From: Acidithiobacillus thiooxidans ATCC 19377
Lineage (GTDB): Bacteria; Pseudomonadota; Gammaproteobacteria; Acidithiobacillales; Acidithiobacillaceae
Assembly (NCBI RefSeq): GCF_009662475.1
Contig: NZ_CP045571.1
Span: forward strand, 2,602,501-2,666,500
Direction: 5' to 3'
Length of the DNA stretch: 64,000 nt
The notes under the pieces are model-generated. The model was not told where the DNA came from. It was given only the letters and a program-made list of their open reading frames with translations, and did not search any database. A program made the translations under genes and the position numbers. This document shows positions 30,184-39,231 of the stretch, one piece after another (within the stretch, counting starts at the first letter, position 1; every line of letters starts with the position of its first letter).

Positions 30184-31248
30184 GTGCTAAGCATACCAAG
30201 TTCTCCTTTGCTGGGCCTGGATATCAGCTCTGATGCCGTAAAGCTCGTTTCGCTGGCCCAAAGCCGTGGAAAAATCCGGGTGGAGCACGCTGATTCCGAG
30301 ACATTACCGCCAGGAGCGGTCAGTGATCGGGATATTCTGGATACTGAAGCCGTTTCCCGCGCCCTGCGCACTATTCTGGAACGTTCACGCATTCGTACCA
30401 AGGCTGTTGCTACAGCCCTTCCCGCCAATACCGCCATTGTCAAAGTCATTTCCCTGCCGGCTGATCTGGACGAAGTCGGGATCGAAGACCAGATCCGCTA
30501 CGGAGGCAGTCAATACATCCCCTACAGTATTGATGCCGTGAATTTTGATTTTTCTGTTCTTGGTCCAGATGAGACGCGCAAGGGCTTCAATCACGTTTTG
30601 CTGGTTGCCAGCAAAAAAGAAGCTATTGAAGATCGCGCAGCAGTTCTCGAAGAGGCAGGCTTGAAGCCACAGATTGTCGATGTCAAACCGTTTGCACTGT
30701 GGTTACTTCATGAGCATCTGAATGGAGCAAATACCAAAACCGTTAACCAAGCTGGCAAAGGCATTGTTCTAGTAGAAATCGGCAGTATCACTACCAACAT
30801 TTACGTCTTTCAGGATGGACATCCCGTATATTCCCGGGAACATAATTTTGGTCTGAGCCGACTACTGGAAGAAATTCAGCGCCGCTATAATCTCGACAGT
30901 AACGACGCCCAGCGCATGGAGCGTTTTGGCGGACTCCCACCAGAATACGAAAAAGAAGTGCTTCAGCCTTTTGCCCGCAATATGGCTCAGGAACTTTTCC
31001 GTTCTCTGGATTTTTTTCAGGCCAGCATGCCCGACGTACCCACAGCAGCCGTCCACCTTTTTGGAGTAGGTGCAAAAATTCCACAACTGGCCGACCAGTT
31101 ACGGCAAATGGTCAGTTTTCCGGTCTTGGTCCCCGATCCCTTTGCTGGCATGGAAATTTCACCCCAAATCAGCAGGCGTTTTATGGACTCCGATCGCTCA
31201 TCCCTGGCGGTTGCCTGTGGTCTGGCTTTGCGGAGGATTTCGGCATGA
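30184..31248 (+). CDS. pilM: Type IV pilus assembly protein PilM
   Basis: PilM is an actin-like cytoplasmic ATP-binding protein of the pilus alignment complex that binds the N-terminal tail of PilN. The start is LLGLDISSDAVKLVSLAQS, and the phosphate-binding loops and IVLVEIGSITTNIYVFQDG fit the SHS2/actin fold. The frame is open to a TTG at 30157, but the GTG at 30184 is preferred since AAGGA lies six bases before it; this gives 354 residues. It opens a cluster in which each gene through thyX except aroB is joined to its predecessor by overlap or a very short gap. Confidence 0.95.
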   Translation: MLSIPSSPLLGLDISSDAVKLVSLAQSRGKIRVEHADSETLPPGAVSDRDILDTEAVSRALRTILERSRIRTKAVATALPANTAIVKVISLPADLDEVGIEDQIRYGGSQYIPYSIDAVNFDFSVLGPDETRKGFNHVLLVASKKEAIEDRAAVLEEAGLKPQIVDVKPFALWLLHEHLNGANTKTVNQAGKGIVLVEIGSITTNIYVFQDGHPVYSREHNFGLSRLLEEIQRRYNLDSNDAQRMERFGGLPPEYEKEVLQPFARNMAQELFRSLDFFQASMPDVPTAAVHLFGVGAKIPQLADQLRQMVSFPVLVPDPFAGMEISPQISRRFMDSDRSSLAVACGLALRRISA

Positions 31249-31838
31249 TTCGCATCAACCTGCTTCCCTATCGCGAAGCGCGCCGCACCAAACGCAGCCA
31301 GTTCCTGGCCGCCGCACTCCTCGGCATTCTTTTGCTGGCAGCACTTTTTTATTATGGAATTTACAGCATTTTCAGTGCCCGGGTCGCCAGTGAACAGACC
31401 AAAGTCAATTACCTGCAGGGTGTAACCACACAACTGGACAGCAAAATCGCGTCCATTGCCGACCTCCGCAAAAAACGGGATGAATTACTCGCCAGAGAAG
31501 GTATCATCACCGATCTTCAGGATAAACGGGATATGGTAGTACAGGTTTTCAATACCCTGGCCGCAGAAACCCCCAATGGTGTTTTTCTGACCCATTTACA
31601 GCAATCCGGAAATTCCATGACCGTGAATGGTTATGCGGAAGATAATGATCAGGTAGCCGCTTTTATGCGGAATATTGATGCCTCCAAAATATTTACCGAA
31701 CCGCAGTTAAACATTATCAGCAAATCCAAACTGGGTTCCGAGGAGGTTGGACAGTTCACCTTACAAATGAACATCCGCAAACCCACCGCAGCCGATAAAA
31801 GCGCTCAGACAACGGGCACACAGGAGGTCCAGCCGTGA
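31245..31838 (+). CDS. pilN: Type IV pilus assembly protein PilN
   Basis: PilN is a bitopic inner-membrane protein. The N-terminal IRINLLPYREARR motif (residues 2-14) is the PilM-binding tail. It is followed by one membrane helix (about 23-43) and a periplasmic coiled coil plus ferredoxin-like domain that pairs with PilO. 197 residues. It overlaps pilM as ATGA and pilO as GTGA. Confidence 0.95.
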   Translation: MIRINLLPYREARRTKRSQFLAAALLGILLLAALFYYGIYSIFSARVASEQTKVNYLQGVTTQLDSKIASIADLRKKRDELLAREGIITDLQDKRDMVVQVFNTLAAETPNGVFLTHLQQSGNSMTVNGYAEDNDQVAAFMRNIDASKIFTEPQLNIISKSKLGSEEVGQFTLQMNIRKPTAADKSAQTTGTQEVQP

Positions 31839-32485
31839 CTTTCGACGAAATTCGTAATTTGCAGGTGGATGACGTCCTCCGCTGGCCGCTAAAAACCAAA
31901 TTGATTGCCATTGCCATCATTATCGTGATTTTGGGCATTGTCGTCTGGTTTGAATTCATCTCCCCGGAAAACGACAAATACGATGCGCTGCATACTCAGG
32001 AACAGAGCCTGAAAATCCAGATCAGGCAAAAGCAGCTACTGGCGGCATCGTTACCGGCCTATCAAGCACAAATCAAGGAAATGAATGTGCGGTTTCAGAA
32101 GTTTCTGGAACAGCTTCCAAACCGGACCCAGATTCCATCACTCCTGGATGATGTGACTTTGGCAGGACGCAGCCGGGGGCTGGATTTTGAGCTGTTTCAA
32201 CCCACTGGTGAAATCAACAAGAATTTTTACGCTGAAATTCCGGTAAAACTGAAAGTGGTTGGTACCTATAATGACATCGGACGTTTTGCTGCAGCAGTAG
32301 CTGCCATGCCCCGCATCGTCACTATCAGCGGGATTGATATTACCCGGGTTCCTGATACCGGTAGCACACCTGCCGCCAAGGCCCTTGCTGCCCAGCAGCT
32401 GACCATGCAATGTACGGCAACCACTTATCGTTATCTGGATAGCGGAGACAAAAGCAATAATAACCAGGCCGGGGGTAAGCCATGA
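31835..32485 (+). CDS. pilO: Type IV pilus assembly protein PilO
   Basis: PilO heterodimerises with PilN in the inner-membrane alignment complex. A short cytoplasmic segment, a membrane helix at about 27-46 (KLIAIAIIIVILGIVVWFEF), a coiled coil (QIRQKQLLAASLPAYQAQIK) and a periplasmic ferredoxin-like fold ending at residue 216 are visible. Start GTG at 31835 overlaps the end of pilN. Confidence 0.94.
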   Translation: MTFDEIRNLQVDDVLRWPLKTKLIAIAIIIVILGIVVWFEFISPENDKYDALHTQEQSLKIQIRQKQLLAASLPAYQAQIKEMNVRFQKFLEQLPNRTQIPSLLDDVTLAGRSRGLDFELFQPTGEINKNFYAEIPVKLKVVGTYNDIGRFAAAVAAMPRIVTISGIDITRVPDTGSTPAAKALAAQQLTMQCTATTYRYLDSGDKSNNNQAGGKP

Positions 32486-33054
32486 AACCAATCCGAGCGA
32501 ATTTCTATATAAAAACCCGTCATATTCTGGCTTTCAGCGTCGCCATCACTTTGCTGGCGGGCTGCTCGGACAGCGATAACTTAAGTCATTTACGGGAGTT
32601 TGTGGCCAACGGACCAAAAACCAACCATCACATTACGCCCTTGCCCAAAACTCCGGCTTATCAGCCTACTGCCTATAATAACCCGGCCAATCATGATCCA
32701 TTTACCAGCTTTTCCGAAATGCTGCTGCGCAAGGAAGCCGCCAGTGAAGATACCGGCCCTCGTCCGGCTTCTCATGGCCCTGTTCAACCCCTCGAGAAAT
32801 ATGCACTTTCCAGCCTGAGCGTCAGCGGCATCATGCGTACTGCTAACGGACAGCTCTGGGCCGTCATTGCGGCTCCAGACTCAAAAGTATATCGCGCGAC
32901 ATTGGGTAGCTACATCGGAACACATGACGGACGCATAACGGGCATTGACGACAGGATGGGCAAACAATCTGTCACTGTTGAGCAATATTTACCCAATGCT
33001 TTTGGTGGTTACAAAAAACAACAGACCGTTTTACACATGCAGGGTGGTAACTGA
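32482..33054 (+). CDS. pilP: Type IV pilus assembly lipoprotein PilP
   Basis: PilP links the PilN/PilO complex to the PilQ secretin. A signal peptide with lipobox LLAGC places the lipidated Cys near residue 28. After a flexible linker, the beta-sandwich domain (LSSLSVSGIMRTANGQLWAVIAAPD) is typical. 190 residues. It overlaps pilO as ATGA; pilQ follows after 2 bp. Confidence 0.93.
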   Translation: MKPIRANFYIKTRHILAFSVAITLLAGCSDSDNLSHLREFVANGPKTNHHITPLPKTPAYQPTAYNNPANHDPFTSFSEMLLRKEAASEDTGPRPASHGPVQPLEKYALSSLSVSGIMRTANGQLWAVIAAPDSKVYRATLGSYIGTHDGRITGIDDRMGKQSVTVEQYLPNAFGGYKKQQTVLHMQGGN

Positions 33055-33056
33055 AC

Positions 33057-35435
33057 ATGACGAGCCTGACCCCGAAGAATACAGAGGAATACAAAAAGAT
33101 GCGCACAGCAAACAATGCCCAGCTTCCACTCAGTAGCCGTCATCCGCGCCTGCGTCCATTAACCGGCGCCATTTTGGCTGCGGCACTCAGCCTGAGCTCT
33201 GGGGCAGCCTGGGCGGAAAGTCTTATCAGCAGCATCACGCCCAGCCCGGATCAACATGGTACCGCTTTCATCATTCATAGTGATTCGCGCCCTGCCTATG
33301 ATGTCAATACCCTTAACGGCGGGTATAGGGTTCAAATCGATTTCACCAACGCGCACTTTCTGCCCTCTGTGGGCACCGTCATGGGTAGCGGAGCAGTACA
33401 AAATGTACTGACCGAAAACGAGGGACATAATGCTCGGCTGGACCTGCTGCTGAAATCTCCCCAGGCAGTCATGATAGAACCTACAGTTGGCGGTTATCGC
33501 CTGGCGTTTGTCGACAGCACCGCACCTGCAGCAGCTCCTGCCCCGGCAGCGACCTCAAGCGCAACAGAGGTATCCAGTCCTGCTACTGTCATGGCAAGTC
33601 CCGCAGCAGCTCCTGCTCCGGTCATGACCTACGGCACTCAGGTCAATGGCCTGAATTTCAAGCGCGGCAAACAGGGTGGCGGTATTCTGGATTTATCCAT
33701 CACCGGACCGCAACCGGAAATGAACGTTACCCGGGAAGATGGCAAACTGGTGGTTGAACTCAAAAACACGACCTTACCCGCCAGCTACACCCATCGCTTT
33801 GGGGTGACCCAGTTCGGCACTCCGGTACAGTTTGTGGATAGTTATCCTATTGGCCGGAATACCCGCCTGGTATTTGCCATTCATGGTCCCTATGAATACT
33901 CGGCTTATCAACTGGGTCAGCAGACCATGATTGATGTGCATCCCAAGACCGAAAGTGCGGTTGAGAATCCCAAGGATAGCGCCCGTCTGAGCATGGATTT
34001 CCAGAACATCAGCGTACGGGATGCCTTGCAGGTTATTGCCGACTTCACCCACCAGAATATTGTGGTTTCCAATAATGTGACGGGCAGCCTTTCCATCCGT
34101 TTGAAAAATGAACCCTGGGAACAGGCTTTCAAGGTCATTCTCGAATCTCAGGGATTGGCGGTCAAACACATTGGCAATATCCTCTGGGTGGCGCCCGCCA
34201 ACCAGATTACCAGCCAGGAAGAGGCGGAACTTAAAGCCGATGCCAGCAAGCGCAAGCTGGAACCTTTGGAAACCCAGCTCATTCAGATCAAGTACGCCAA
34301 GGCCTCGAGTATTGCTTCACTGCTGGAAGGTTTTGACCAGAACAAGCAACCTGGTGCCCCTGACGATCAGATGAGCAGCTATCAACAACAATCTCTGGCA
34401 AACGCCCTTGGACTGCCAAAATCCAGCATTATCGGTAACTCCCTGCTTGGCCCACGCGGCTCCGTGGCCGTAGTAACGAGGACCAACAGCCTGCTGGTCC
34501 GGGATACCCCGCGAGACATTGAAAATATCAAAAAACTGATTGCCAAAATCGACAAGCCCGTACCGCAAGTCCTGATTGAGGCGCGCATTGTCCAGATAAC
34601 CACCAGTGCGGCGCATTCTCTGGGCGTCAACTGGGGTGGCACCTATACCTCCAACGGTGCAGGTGGCGTCGTCAATCTTTCCGGAACCGGAGCCACGGGC
34701 ACAACGGAAACCCAGGGTGGTGCATATCCCATCCAGGGCGGCAGCAGTTCCAGTTCTACGACCGGCACGGGCTTCACCGTACCGGCTCTTGCCAATCTCG
34801 CTGCTTCCAATGCGGGTACGGCCTTGGCCAGTGCTAGCCCAGCTTCTCTGGGCTTTGCCCTGGGAACGGCTGCAGGTAATCGCATTCTGAACCTGCAATT
34901 GCAGGCCCTGCAGGTGAATAACCGCGCCAAAATCATCTCCAGTCCGAAAGTCATGACTGAGGATAATGAAAAGGCAGTCATTTCTCAGGGTCAGGAAATC
35001 CCCTATCAGCAATCCACCAGCAGTGGCGCCACTTCGGTTTCCTTCAAAAAAGCCGAATTGAGTCTGGATGTGACGCCGCATATTTCACCCAACGGCAAAA
35101 TCACCCTGGATGTGGACGCCAAAAACAATCAGCCCAATTACGCCAATGCCTTGCCTTCCGGTATTCCCATCCAGACTCAGGAAGTCAAAACCAAACTGCT
35201 GGTCAACAATGGACAGACCATCGTTATTGGCGGTATTTATACGGACACCACCAATCACAACCAGACAGGTATACCTCTATTGAAAGATATTCCGCTGCTG
35301 GGCTGGCTCTTCAAAAGTAACGTTGACAGCGTCGCCAAAACCGAATTACTGGTGTTCATCACCCCCAAAGTTGTGGGCGGTGACGCCCAGGACGGCCTCG
35401 CGGGTGCCGACGGCGATAGCAATCTCGGACAATGA
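33057..35435 (+). CDS. pilQ: Type IV pilus secretin PilQ
   Basis: PilQ forms the outer-membrane pore for the pilus. A signal peptide (LTGAILAAALSLSSGAAWA) precedes two AMIN domains that bind peptidoglycan, separated by an Ala/Pro-rich linker (about residues 155-195) made of two near-repeats of 'PAAAPAPVM/PAAAPAPAATS'. Next come a secretin/TonB short N-terminal domain, N1 domain and the secretin barrel, ending with VNNGQTIVIGGIYTD and PLLKDIPLLGWLFKS. A Gly/Ser/Thr-rich insertion (about 530-600) interrupts the barrel region. ATG at 33099 would give a tidier signal peptide than 33057. Confidence 0.95.
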   Translation: MTSLTPKNTEEYKKMRTANNAQLPLSSRHPRLRPLTGAILAAALSLSSGAAWAESLISSITPSPDQHGTAFIIHSDSRPAYDVNTLNGGYRVQIDFTNAHFLPSVGTVMGSGAVQNVLTENEGHNARLDLLLKSPQAVMIEPTVGGYRLAFVDSTAPAAAPAPAATSSATEVSSPATVMASPAAAPAPVMTYGTQVNGLNFKRGKQGGGILDLSITGPQPEMNVTREDGKLVVELKNTTLPASYTHRFGVTQFGTPVQFVDSYPIGRNTRLVFAIHGPYEYSAYQLGQQTMIDVHPKTESAVENPKDSARLSMDFQNISVRDALQVIADFTHQNIVVSNNVTGSLSIRLKNEPWEQAFKVILESQGLAVKHIGNILWVAPANQITSQEEAELKADASKRKLEPLETQLIQIKYAKASSIASLLEGFDQNKQPGAPDDQMSSYQQQSLANALGLPKSSIIGNSLLGPRGSVAVVTRTNSLLVRDTPRDIENIKKLIAKIDKPVPQVLIEARIVQITTSAAHSLGVNWGGTYTSNGAGGVVNLSGTGATGTTETQGGAYPIQGGSSSSSTTGTGFTVPALANLAASNAGTALASASPASLGFALGTAAGNRILNLQLQALQVNNRAKIISSPKVMTEDNEKAVISQGQEIPYQQSTSSGATSVSFKKAELSLDVTPHISPNGKITLDVDAKNNQPNYANALPSGIPIQTQEVKTKLLVNNGQTIVIGGIYTDTTNHNQTGIPLLKDIPLLGWLFKSNVDSVAKTELLVFITPKVVGGDAQDGLAGADGDSNLGQ

Positions 35436-35953
35436 CCGGAACGGTCATTCTGATCGGGCCGATGGGCTCGGGCAAATCGACCATCGGGCGGCTTCTGGCC
35501 GCCCGTTTACGTATTCCCTACGTTGACAGTGACCAACTGATCGTCACCCAAACGGGCGTGGACATACCCACTATTTTTGAAATTGAGGGAGAAGCCGGCT
35601 TTCGCGAGCGCGAAGCGAAAGTCATTGCCGATCTGGCTGAGCACAATCAGGATATGGTCCTTGCCACTGGCGGCGGTGCTATTCTCGATCCCCGCAACCG
35701 CGTTCATCTGCGCCACAAGGGTCAGGTAATTTATCTGGATGTCAGCGTAGAAGAACAGTTAAAAAGAGTCCGCCACGACCGTAACCGTCCTTTGCTGCAA
35801 ACTTCAGACCTGGAAAGTCGTCTGCGCAGCCTCGCCCAGCAAAGAAGCAGCCTTTACCAGCAGACCGCCCATTGGCGGGTGAGCGGTGATGGCCTGCGCT
35901 CAGATCAGGTATTACGGCGAATTTTAAGGTATTTACACACACAAACAGGTTAA
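35432..35953 (+). CDS. aroK: Shikimate kinase
   Basis: AroK phosphorylates shikimate at the 3-OH in chorismate synthesis. Walker A is GPMGSGKSTIGR (residues 9-20). The shikimate-binding DSDQ (aspartates near 32) and the LATGGGAIL loop are present, with the lid arginines in RHDRNRPLL. 173 residues. It overlaps pilQ by 4 bp, keeping the widespread pil-aroK-aroB arrangement. Confidence 0.96.
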   Translation: MTGTVILIGPMGSGKSTIGRLLAARLRIPYVDSDQLIVTQTGVDIPTIFEIEGEAGFREREAKVIADLAEHNQDMVLATGGGAILDPRNRVHLRHKGQVIYLDVSVEEQLKRVRHDRNRPLLQTSDLESRLRSLAQQRSSLYQQTAHWRVSGDGLRSDQVLRRILRYLHTQTG

Positions 35954-36032
35954 ATGAGGACGCCCCTCTTGCCTGCAGGCCCAAGAAACTCAACAATGGA
36001 AGGGTAAACCCGCCCACAAGAGCTCAGATTAT

Positions 36033-37124
36033 ATGCAAAGTCTTCGTGTAGAACTTGGTCAGCGCAGCTACTCCATTCATATTGGCAGCGGCATTATCGG
36101 CGACACAACCTTCTTCGCTCCGGTTTTGAGTAAGGGACCGGTCGCCATCATTACCGACACGAATGTCGCGCCACTTTATCTGCAGGCCCTGCAAAACACC
36201 CTGAAGGCCCTGAACAAGGATTCACTGGTCATCACCCTGCCAGCGGGGGAAGAAAGCAAGTCTCTCGACAATATCCAGCTCATCGCCGGGCATCTGCTCA
36301 GTGCCGGTTATGGTCGCGACTGTACACTCTGCGCGCTGGGCGGTGGGGTGGTGGGTGATATCACCGGCTTTGCTGCTGCCGTTTATCAACGCGGCGTGGC
36401 CTGTGTGCAAATTCCCACCACCCTGCTGGCCATGGTGGATTCTTCCGTGGGTGGAAAAACCGGCGTCAATCATCCTCTGGGTAAAAACATGATCGGTGCG
36501 TTTTATCAACCCCGCACGGTCATCGTCGATACAGACACCCTCGATAGCCTGCCAGAACGGGAGTTTCGTTCAGGTCTTGCCGAAGTGATCAAATACGGAT
36601 TGATTAATGATCCCGGTTTTTTTTCCTGGCTGGAAGACAACCTGGATGCCGTGCTCGCCCGCGACACCGAAGCCCTGGCAAAAATCATCAAAACCTCCTG
36701 CCGGGACAAGGCGGATGTGGTCGCCAGGGACGAGCTGGAAGGGGGGCTGCGCGCCATTTTGAATTTTGGTCACACTTTTGGCCATGCCATTGAAGCCGCC
36801 AGTGGTTACGGACATTATCTGCATGGCGAAGCCGTAGCTATCGGAATGGTCATGGCCGCTGATCTGTCCCGACGTCTGGATTTGCTGCGGGAAAGCGAAC
36901 AAAATCGCATTTTCAAATTGATCAAGGCAGCGGGACTCCCTACTCTGGCCCCACGCCTGGAAACTTCCGTCTATCTGGATTTCATGAAAGTCGATAAAAA
37001 AGCGGAAGGCGGTCAAATCCGCTTCATTCTTCTCAATAGCATTGGCAACGCCCTGATTACCGGCGATGTGCCGCCTGCGGCCATTATCCAGACCCTGCAG
37101 GCTTTTATGGAGCGTAGTGCATGA
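36033..37124 (+). CDS. aroB: 3-dehydroquinate synthase
   Basis: AroB converts DAHP to 3-dehydroquinate using NAD+ and a divalent metal. NAD-binding elements (PAGEESKSLDNIQ, ALGGGVVGDITGFAAAVYQRG) and metal ligands (GLAEVIKYGLI; NFGHTFGHAIE with His ligands) are present. 363 residues. It starts 79 bp after aroK and overlaps thyX by 4 bp. Confidence 0.97.
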   Translation: MQSLRVELGQRSYSIHIGSGIIGDTTFFAPVLSKGPVAIITDTNVAPLYLQALQNTLKALNKDSLVITLPAGEESKSLDNIQLIAGHLLSAGYGRDCTLCALGGGVVGDITGFAAAVYQRGVACVQIPTTLLAMVDSSVGGKTGVNHPLGKNMIGAFYQPRTVIVDTDTLDSLPEREFRSGLAEVIKYGLINDPGFFSWLEDNLDAVLARDTEALAKIIKTSCRDKADVVARDELEGGLRAILNFGHTFGHAIEAASGYGHYLHGEAVAIGMVMAADLSRRLDLLRESEQNRIFKLIKAAGLPTLAPRLETSVYLDFMKVDKKAEGGQIRFILLNSIGNALITGDVPPAAIIQTLQAFMERSA

Positions 37125-37963
37125 ACGAAATCAACAAGGCCACTGCAGAATTGCAGGCAGAAATGACACAGCGCATGGCTCTCAATCCCGGGGGAACCCG
37201 GCGCATTGGTAATTTTGGCTTCATCGAGCTGGAGGAAAGCTGGGGAGATGAAGCCACCATCATCAATACCGCCCGCATCAGTACGACCAATCAACGCCTG
37301 AAAAATGGTCATGACTTTAACGAGCGCGATCGCAATCTGCTCTACCAGTTGCTCCGCGATCAACATGGCACCCCCTTTGAAACCATCTACTTCCGTTTTC
37401 GCTTTATTGCGCCCATTTTTGTGCTCCGCCAATGGGTCAAACACCGGGTTTCCAGCTGGAATGAATTTTCCATGCGTTACCGCAAGCCCATCTCTGTTGC
37501 CTATATTCCTGATGAGTCGGCACGCACGGTAGATGGTTATGCCGTTTTGGACGATACGGTGATGTCCGAATACGAAGCCCTGATGGGTCAACTTTTCCGG
37601 TGGTATGAAACCCAGTACAGCGCTGCCTGCACACGTATTGATCAGGCCCGCGAATCCGGCGAACTGGCACCCAAGGAAGGCGGTCGTGACCCTTATCGGG
37701 GCCGTGCCCGGGAGCTTCTCCGTAACGTCATGCCGGTTGCTGCCTACTCGGATGTGTATTGGACCATCAACTTTCGTAGCCTCATGAATTTTTTCAAATT
37801 GCGGCGCAAAAAAGATGCCCAGTATGAAATCCGCGAATATGCAGATGCGGCCTATGCGCTTTTTGCCGCCCGCCTGCCATTGCTGGCAGAAACCATGCAG
37901 CGGGTCATCGACGAGTCGGAACAATCCCCGCCCAGCGAGGAGCATGCCGGTCGTGCAGAATAA
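37121..37963 (+). CDS. thyX: Flavin-dependent thymidylate synthase
   Basis: ThyX makes dTMP from dUMP with methylene-tetrahydrofolate and FADH2. The ThyX motif R-H-R-x7-S appears as KHRVSSWNEFS at residues 107-117, with Lys in place of the first Arg. Later, FRSLMNFFKLRR supplies the substrate-binding helix. At 280 residues it belongs to the longer group of ThyX proteins. The start overlaps aroB as ATGA and the end overlaps dgt by 20 bp. No thyA is in the window. Confidence 0.93.
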   Translation: MNEINKATAELQAEMTQRMALNPGGTRRIGNFGFIELEESWGDEATIINTARISTTNQRLKNGHDFNERDRNLLYQLLRDQHGTPFETIYFRFRFIAPIFVLRQWVKHRVSSWNEFSMRYRKPISVAYIPDESARTVDGYAVLDDTVMSEYEALMGQLFRWYETQYSAACTRIDQARESGELAPKEGGRDPYRGRARELLRNVMPVAAYSDVYWTINFRSLMNFFKLRRKKDAQYEIREYADAAYALFAARLPLLAETMQRVIDESEQSPPSEEHAGRAE

Positions 37964-39125
37964 TCAAGGCAGCGTTTTTCAGGGGATGCTGGCCCCCTAC
38001 GCCGCCCGTGCCGAAAGCAGCCTGGGCCGCAAACATCCCGAAACGCCTCCGGAAAGCCGCAGCCCCTTTCAGCGCGACCGCGACCGGGTCATTCATTCCA
38101 GCGCTTTTCGCCGTCTGGAGTATAAAACCCAGGTGTTCGTCAATCATGAGGGAGATTTGTATCGTACCCGCCTCACCCACACCCTTGAAGTCGCGCAGGT
38201 TGGGCGTGCCATTGCCCGGCAGCTGGGACTCGATGAAGATCTGGTAGAAGCCATCGCCCTGGCCCACGATCTCGGCCATACCCCCTTTGGTCACGCCGGA
38301 CAGGATGCCCTGCAGGAATGCATGGACGATCTCGGCGGCTTCGAGCACAATATTCAGTCGCTGCGGATTGTGGACCGTCTCGAAGTCCGTTATGGCGATT
38401 TCCCCGGTCTGAACCTGAGTTTTGAGACCCGGGAAGGTATTCTCAAACATTGCGCCAAAAGCAAAGCCGCCGATCTGGGCGATGTGGGCGAGCGTTTTCT
38501 GCGCGGTACCCAACCTTCCCTGGAAGCGCAAATCACCAATCTGGCCGATGAAATCGCCTACAATAATCACGATATTGACGATGGCCTGCGCGCGGGCCTG
38601 CTGGATTTGCAGGAACTGTGCAGCAACAGTTTGTACGGCTCGATCTATTCCGAAGTACAGGATCGGTATCCGGAGGCTTCTAAAACCATTCTCCGTCACG
38701 AAACCGGCAGGCGCCTGATCAATCTGCTGATTAATGACCTGGTTGCGGAAACGCGACAGCGTATCCAGAGTAATCATATCACCAGCATTGCCGAGGTCCG
38801 GGCCAGTACCCGGCCACTGGCGGCTCACAGCCCGGAAATCGCTGGCCAAATCAAGTCGCTGAAAAGCTTTCTGTTTCATCGCATGTATCGGCACCCCCGG
38901 GTTCACCGGCAGGCGGAAAAAGCCAAACGCCTGGTGCGCCGTCTTTTTCACACCCTGCGCGAAGATCCCCGCCTGCTTCCCTTAAAGTATCAGGCACGCA
39001 TTCAGGCCACGGATCAGCAGGACAAAAGCAAGGCCCGCATAGTCGCTGATTACATTGCCGGCATGACCGACCGTTTTGCCATTGCTGAATATGACCGGCT
39101 CTTTGATCCCCACGGGGAGGCCTGA
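37944..39125 (+). CDS. dgt: dGTPase-like deoxynucleotide triphosphohydrolase
   Basis: An HD-domain enzyme that removes triphosphate from dNTPs, 393 residues. The motif SPFQRDRDRVIHSSAFRRL and metal-binding residues H79 (RTRLTHTLEVAQ) and H108-D109 (AHDLGHTPFGH) are visible, with a third Asp further on (NHDIDDGLRAG). ATG at 37944 follows GGAG and overlaps the end of thyX. The open frame begins earlier (37815) but lacks support there. Pairing with thyX suggests a nucleotide-balance role. Confidence 0.9.
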   Translation: MPVVQNNQGSVFQGMLAPYAARAESSLGRKHPETPPESRSPFQRDRDRVIHSSAFRRLEYKTQVFVNHEGDLYRTRLTHTLEVAQVGRAIARQLGLDEDLVEAIALAHDLGHTPFGHAGQDALQECMDDLGGFEHNIQSLRIVDRLEVRYGDFPGLNLSFETREGILKHCAKSKAADLGDVGERFLRGTQPSLEAQITNLADEIAYNNHDIDDGLRAGLLDLQELCSNSLYGSIYSEVQDRYPEASKTILRHETGRRLINLLINDLVAETRQRIQSNHITSIAEVRASTRPLAAHSPEIAGQIKSLKSFLFHRMYRHPRVHRQAEKAKRLVRRLFHTLREDPRLLPLKYQARIQATDQQDKSKARIVADYIAGMTDRFAIAEYDRLFDPHGEA

Positions 39126-39146
39126 CAATCGGCCCTCCTGCGCCTC

Positions 39147-39175
39147 TTGGAGCTCGTCCATAAGCCCGCTATAAT
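39147..39175 (+). promoter_or_regulatory. Predicted sigma-70 promoter of gltBD
   Basis: TTGGAG (39147-39152), a 17-bp spacer and a perfect TATAAT (39170-39175) lie about 57 bp before the gltB start in an otherwise GC-rich gap. Confidence 0.6.
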
Positions 39176-39231
39176 GTCCAGCCCTGCTTTGCAGTTCAGC
39201 GACAGGGTGACGGAACGGACCAGGTGACCTA

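Noticed and set aside
33520-33640. Repeated Ala/Pro-coding segments in pilQ as a possible mobile or regulatory repeat
   Set aside because: They are two in-frame near-copies within a flexible linker between AMIN domains, which is common in PilQ proteins.
37905-38951. A 348-codon minus-strand frame opposite dgt
   Set aside because: It is antisense to the HD-domain enzyme and has no independent support.
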